Assembly (NCBI RefSeq): GCF_018531465.1
Contig: NZ_JAHDTF010000016.1
Coordinates: 186,001-250,000 of the forward strand
Direction: 5' to 3'
DNA length: 64,000 nucleotides
DNA from: Sphaerisporangium fuscum
GTDB lineage: Bacteria > Actinomycetota > Actinomycetes > Streptosporangiales > Streptosporangiaceae
Below the pieces are notes generated by a model that was given only the letters and a program-made list of their open reading frames with translations, ran no database searches and was not told the DNA's origin. Positions 60,188-64,000 of the stretch are shown one piece after another (positions within the stretch are counted from its first letter, which is position 1; the number at the start of each line of letters is the position of its first letter). Position numbers and translations under genes: made by a program.

Positions 60188-63004
60188 ATGCGCAGCGTAC
60201 CCTCGCCCGCACTGGTCGGTCGCACTGCTGAGCTGCGCACTCTGACCGACGCGATGACCTGCCCGCCGGCGGTCGTGCTGGTGGAGGGGGAGGCGGGCAT
60301 AGGGAAGTCCAGGCTGGTCCGCGCCGCCCTCGACCGGGTCCCCTCCGGCGACCGGGCCGTCCTGCTGGGTTACTGCCACCAGATCCGCGAGCCGTTCCCG
60401 TACGGGCCGGTGTTCGAGGCGCTGCGCGACATCGCCGGGCGCCTGCCGGAGGCGCGGACGCTCAACCCGGTCACCGGGGCCCTTCGCGACTACCTCCCGG
60501 AACTGGCCTCCGCGCTGCCGCCCTCGCCGCAGCCGCTGGACGACCCGCGGGCCGAGCGGCACCGCATGTTCCGCGCCATTCGCGCCCTGCTGGCCGCCGT
60601 AGGGCCGGCCGTGCTCGTCATCGAGGACCTGCACTGGGCCGACGACGGCACCTGGGACCTGCTGCGGTTCCTGACCGGCCAGCCCCCCGAGGGGTTGTCG
60701 CTGGTGGCGACCTGCCGGCGCGAGAACCAGGTGACGGCCCGCTCGCCGCTCGGCCCCGCCTACCGTCACCAGCCGGGCACGACGAACGTCGTCATCCCGC
60801 TGACGCCGCTCGACGTTTCCGGCGTCGGCAGTCTCGCCGGGGCGTTGCTCGACCGTTCCGACCTGTCCTCGGCGTTCGTCCAGAGGCTGTACGAGCGGAC
60901 GGCGGGCATCCCGTTCGTCGTGGAGGAGATGGTCCGGGCCCTGCCCGGTGTGGAGGAGCCCGACGCGCTCGACCGGGTGGGCGTGCCACTGCTGCTGCGC
61001 GAGGCGATGGCCGAGACGATGGCCTGCCTGTCGGCGCCGGCGGTCGGAGCGGTGCAGGCCGCGGCGGTGCTGCGGCTCCCGGCGCCGGAGCAGCTGATCA
61101 CGGCGGTCGGCGGCGACTCCGCCGGGCTGGGGGAGGCGCTGCGGTCCGGGGTGCTGCACGATCACCCGGGGGGCCGGTACGGCTTCCGCCACACGCTGGC
61201 CCAGCAGGCGGTGTACGAGGCGATCCCCGGCCCGGAACGCCGCTCGGCGCACGAGCGGGCGATGACGGCGCTGACCGCGATGGAGTCGCCCCCGTTGGTG
61301 CAGCTGGCCTTCCACGCCCGGCAGGCCGGTGACACCGACGCCTGGCTGCGCCACGGTACGGCGGCCGCCCACCGTGCCGCGGCGCTCGGCGACACCGCCC
61401 TCGCCGTCGAGGTGATCGAGGGCATGCTCGACGACCCCGACCTTCCGGCCACCGGCCGCGGCCCGCTCGCGCTGATGCTGAGCCGCCTGGCCGCGATGGG
61501 CCTGTCGCACCAGCGGGCGGTACGGCTGCTGCGGCACGTGCTGCGTGACGACTTCCTCTCCCACGACGTGCGCGGCGAGGTACGGCTCAACCTCGGCGTG
61601 GTGCTGTCCAACCAGGCGGGCGACACCGTTGCGGGCCGGTCGGAGATCACGGCGGCGCTGGCGGAGTTGAGCGACCGCCCGACGCTCGCCGCCCGGGGGT
61701 GGGCGAGCCTGGCGATGCCGGGGTGGGGCACCGAGCCGATCGAGAAGCACCAGGAGTGGATGGCGCGCGCGGAGGCGCTGGTCGCGATGGCCGACAACCC
61801 CGTGCTGGCGGCCGCCGTCCTGGCCAACCGGGCGTCCATGGAGATGCGGATCGGCTCGCCGGACGCGTTCGCCGTCGCCGCGATGCTCCCGGTGGCCGAC
61901 CCCCGCGCGGCCGTGCGGCGAGAGGTGGCCCGCGCGTACTGCAACCTCCACGACTCGGCCACCAGCCTGGGCCTGTACGGGGAGGCCGAGAAGTTCGCCC
62001 GCGAGGGCCGGCGGCTCGCCGCGGAGACCGGCGCGCAGTATCCCGCCTACCTTCTCGAGGTCTCGGTGGTCCGCCTGGAATGGCTCACGGGCCGGTGGGA
62101 CGGGCTGCGCGACCGCGCGGCGTCCCTGGGGGAGCTGGCGACGGAGACGCCGCTGGTCGCCGTGGACGTCTGGCTGGTGCTGGGGCTGCTCGCCCTGGCG
62201 ACCGGCGAGTGGGACGAGGCGGTCCGGCACTTCCGGGGCGCGGGGCTCGACGCGCCGGACGACCGGTACGTCCCGGTGGTGGCGGACGCCGCCGGCGGCA
62301 TGATCGACCTGTACCTCGCCCGCGGCGACCTCGCCGCCGCCGTGGGGGAGGCCGAGCGGGGGGTGGCGCGGCTGCGCCGCAAGGGGGTCTGGGTATGGGG
62401 CGCCCACCTGGTGCCCTCGGCCGTGACGGCGTTGGCGTGGTCGGGACGGGTGAAGGCGGCCGCCCGGCTGGTGGACGAGTACGCGGCCGGGATCGCCGAC
62501 CGCATCGCTCCCGCGGCGCACGCCGCCCTCGACTACGCGCGGGGCGCGCTGGCCACCGCCGAGGGACGGCACGAGATGGCCGCCGATCTGTTCGCGCTCG
62601 CCCGTGAGGCGTACGCGGTGCTGCCCCAGCCGTACGCGTCGGCGCGGGCGGGAGAGGGGGAGGCCAGGGCGAGGCTCGCCCTCGGCGACGCGAACGCGGC
62701 GGCGACGTTCACCCGGCTGGCCGAACGGTTCGCGGAGCTCGGCGCCACGCACGACGCGGCCCGCTGCCGCCGGGTGCTGCGCGACATCGGGGCGGAGGTG
62801 CAGCTTCCGCGTCCGCGCAGACGCGACGGCGGGACGCTGTCGCAGAGGGAGCGGGAGGTGGCCCGGCTCGTCGCGCTGGGCCGTACCAACCGCGAGATCG
62901 CCGATGTGCTGTTCCTGTCGAGGCGCACGGTGGAGAGCCATGTGGCGACCGTGCTGCGCAAGCTCGGCGTCCGCTCCCGCACGGAGATCGCCCCGCCCGC
63001 CTGA
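60188..63004 (+). CDS. LAL-type LuxR regulator with AAA ATPase
   Basis: 938 residues. N-terminal ATPase: Walker A VEGEAGIGKSRL (Ser41), Walker B VLVIEDLHWADDGTWDLL. Middle about 500 residues are helical TPR-like repeats. C-terminal LuxR HTH: LSQREREVARLVALGRTNREIADVLFLSRRTVESHVATVLRKLGV in consecutive pieces. MalT/LAL family: ligand and ATP drive assembly and activation. Such genes often sit in specialised-metabolite clusters, but none is here. ATG 60188 with GGAG 8 bases upstream. Confidence 0.93.
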   Translation: MRSVPSPALVGRTAELRTLTDAMTCPPAVVLVEGEAGIGKSRLVRAALDRVPSGDRAVLLGYCHQIREPFPYGPVFEALRDIAGRLPEARTLNPVTGALRDYLPELASALPPSPQPLDDPRAERHRMFRAIRALLAAVGPAVLVIEDLHWADDGTWDLLRFLTGQPPEGLSLVATCRRENQVTARSPLGPAYRHQPGTTNVVIPLTPLDVSGVGSLAGALLDRSDLSSAFVQRLYERTAGIPFVVEEMVRALPGVEEPDALDRVGVPLLLREAMAETMACLSAPAVGAVQAAAVLRLPAPEQLITAVGGDSAGLGEALRSGVLHDHPGGRYGFRHTLAQQAVYEAIPGPERRSAHERAMTALTAMESPPLVQLAFHARQAGDTDAWLRHGTAAAHRAAALGDTALAVEVIEGMLDDPDLPATGRGPLALMLSRLAAMGLSHQRAVRLLRHVLRDDFLSHDVRGEVRLNLGVVLSNQAGDTVAGRSEITAALAELSDRPTLAARGWASLAMPGWGTEPIEKHQEWMARAEALVAMADNPVLAAAVLANRASMEMRIGSPDAFAVAAMLPVADPRAAVRREVARAYCNLHDSATSLGLYGEAEKFAREGRRLAAETGAQYPAYLLEVSVVRLEWLTGRWDGLRDRAASLGELATETPLVAVDVWLVLGLLALATGEWDEAVRHFRGAGLDAPDDRYVPVVADAAGGMIDLYLARGDLAAAVGEAERGVARLRRKGVWVWGAHLVPSAVTALAWSGRVKAAARLVDEYAAGIADRIAPAAHAALDYARGALATAEGRHEMAADLFALAREAYAVLPQPYASARAGEGEARARLALGDANAAATFTRLAERFAELGATHDAARCRRVLRDIGAEVQLPRPRRRDGGTLSQREREVARLVALGRTNREIADVLFLSRRTVESHVATVLRKLGVRSRTEIAPPA

Positions 63005-63036
63005 GCCCGTCGCTCACGGGCCCCAGGCATGGCGAA

Positions 63037-63068
63037 CCCCCGGGACCGGGGGGCGGTAGTCCCGGGGG
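63037..63068. terminator. Bidirectional terminator
   Basis: Perfect 10-base arms (63037-63046, 63059-63068), 12-base loop, between convergent genes. Confidence 0.85.
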
Positions 63069-63083
63069 CGTCCAGCCGGTCGC

Positions 63084-64000
63084 TCAGACGGTGATGCTCC
63101 ACCAGTCGAGGTAGCCGGTGTCGAACCAGTAGTTGTCGGTGACCTCAAGGGTCCAGGTGCCCGCCGCCTGCTGGGTCACCGGCACGGAGTAGGTCCGGGT
63201 GCCGAAGGACGTGCAGGTCGAGCCGCCGCTGTTGACCACCCGGTACCAGGTGCCGTTCGGGCCCTTCAGCCGGATGCTGAGGTCCTCGGCGCAGGTGTGG
63301 CTGATGGTGATCGTGAGCTTCACCGGCGACACCGCGGTTCCGGTCGCGGTCGAGGTGACCGGGCTGGTGATCGTGGAGTAGTCGTCGATGGTGTAGTTGG
63401 TGTCGTTGCGGAAGGTCCGCTCCGTCGAGCTGCCCTGAACCGTCAGCGTGTAGGTCGTGGTGTGGCTCGTGGTCTGCCCGGTGCCCTTGACCGTGACGGC
63501 GTAGGTGCCGGCCGGGGTCGAGGCCGTGGTCGCGATCGTCAGCGTCGAGGAGCCGCCCGAGGTCACGGTGGCGGGGTTGAAGCCCGCGGTGGCCCCGGTG
63601 GGCAGCCCGGTCGCCGACAGCGAGACGGTCTGTGCCGAGCCGGAGGTGGTGGCGGTGGAGATCGTCGAGGTCGCGGCCCCGCCCGGGGAGACCGTGCCGG
63701 AGGCCGGCGACGCCGAGATCGAGAAGTCCTGGCCGGTGCCGCCGCCGACGGTCAGGGTGAAGGTGGCGGTGTGCGACCCGGACGCCGCGCTGCCGTTGAC
63801 CGTGATCGGGTAGGTGCCGGCCGGGGTCGAGGCGCTGGTGCTGATGGTCAGCGTCGAGGAGTTGCCCGAGGTGACCGAGGACGGGCTGAAGCTCGCCGTC
63901 GCGCCGCTCGGCAGGCCGGACGCCGACAGGGTGACCGTCTGCGCGCTACCGGAGGTGGTCTGGGTGCCCACCGTCGAGGTGGCCGACTGCCCCGGCGTGA
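63084..64000 (-). CDS. Secreted multi-Ig, P-domain protein, 5' partial
   Basis: Frame open to base 64000; only the C-terminal 305 codons are seen. It shows two complete Ig-like repeats of about 90 residues (core SGSAQTVTLSASGLPSGATASF, then SSTLTISTSASTPAGTYPITV, repeated as TSGSAQTVSLSATGLPTGATAGF with TIATTASTPAGTYAVTV), then a proprotein-convertase P-domain (DYSTITSPVT, HTCAEDLSIRLKGPNGTW, AAGTWTLEVTDNYWFDTGYLDWWSI). In actinobacteria this end is attached to secreted S8, M4 or other peptidases; the catalytic part lies beyond the window. Confidence 0.85.
   Translation of the reverse strand, partial: TPGQSATSTVGTQTTSGSAQTVTLSASGLPSGATASFSPSSVTSGNSSTLTISTSASTPAGTYPITVNGSAASGSHTATFTLTVGGGTGQDFSISASPASGTVSPGGAATSTISTATTSGSAQTVSLSATGLPTGATAGFNPATVTSGGSSTLTIATTASTPAGTYAVTVKGTGQTTSHTTTYTLTVQGSSTERTFRNDTNYTIDDYSTITSPVTSTATGTAVSPVKLTITISHTCAEDLSIRLKGPNGTWYRVVNSGGSTCTSFGTRTYSVPVTQQAAGTWTLEVTDNYWFDTGYLDWWSITV

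Overview
This is a high-GC actinobacterial chromosome segment. Three things point that way: strong G/C third-position bias, many GTG starts, and a set of actinobacterial families (HrdB-type sigma factor, DUF7455, DUF3145, DUF3052, DUF5997, DUF5998, a PucR-type FasR regulator beside fabD-fabH-acpP-fabF, and homodimeric AceE). The gene order and families fit the order Streptosporangiales; the genus cannot be settled by eye.

Layout. 1-14034 is housekeeping: principal sigma factor (5' end off the window), YaaA, a GNAT enzyme, topoisomerase IV parE, a beta-carbonic anhydrase, small redox and VOC enzymes, a zinc alcohol dehydrogenase with an SRPBCC membrane protein, and parC. 14158-23049 has a TauD-type dioxygenase behind a palindrome, a RecQ helicase fused to a phosphoribosyltransferase-like tail, a PfkB kinase, a Pat-like acetyltransferase/acyl-CoA synthetase, DUF5998 and a rhodanese. 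23071-28013 is a tight four-gene operon: S8 protease, ECF sigma factor, small beta-rich protein and TPR-CHAT protease. This is the best candidate for an undescribed regulatory system. 28205-35060 is the fatty-acid block: DUF3145, acyl-CoA carboxylase beta subunit, fabF, acpP, fabH, fabD and fasR, with an inverted repeat at the fabD/fasR junction. 35119-37388 is a YjfC/YgiC-like ATP-grasp operon with DUF350, a YgiB-like protein and an unreported-looking 45-residue microprotein. 37537-46433 has a PHP phosphoesterase, a WYL protein, a membrane-anchored trypsin-like protease, aceE and a run of small conserved proteins.

46434-53000 is accessory. A ROK kinase carries an in-frame Pro/Ala/Ser repeat insertion. 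A tRNA-Val(UAC) gene is the attachment site of a degraded 4.2-kb island, with a 42-bp direct repeat at 48163-48204 and 52374-52415. The island holds a 5'-truncated integrase, a broken HAD phosphatase, and an HxlR regulator divergent from a luciferase-family protein and an NADPH:quinone-type oxidoreductase. A second integrase relic lies just beyond the far repeat, so two elements probably entered in tandem. 53601-64000 mixes a hydrolase, an AfsR fragment, a LysR-like effector-domain protein divergent from DUF5997, a secreted S33 peptidase, a repeat-containing secreted protein, a flavoprotein, a short SepF, a large LAL-type LuxR regulator, and the C-terminal part of a secreted P-domain protein cut by the window edge.

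A recurring trait is decaying short tandem repeats directly after stop codons (after the VOC gene, recQ, the rhodanese and the WYL gene) and inside one coding sequence (ROK kinase). No CRISPR array, intact insertion sequence or rRNA was seen.
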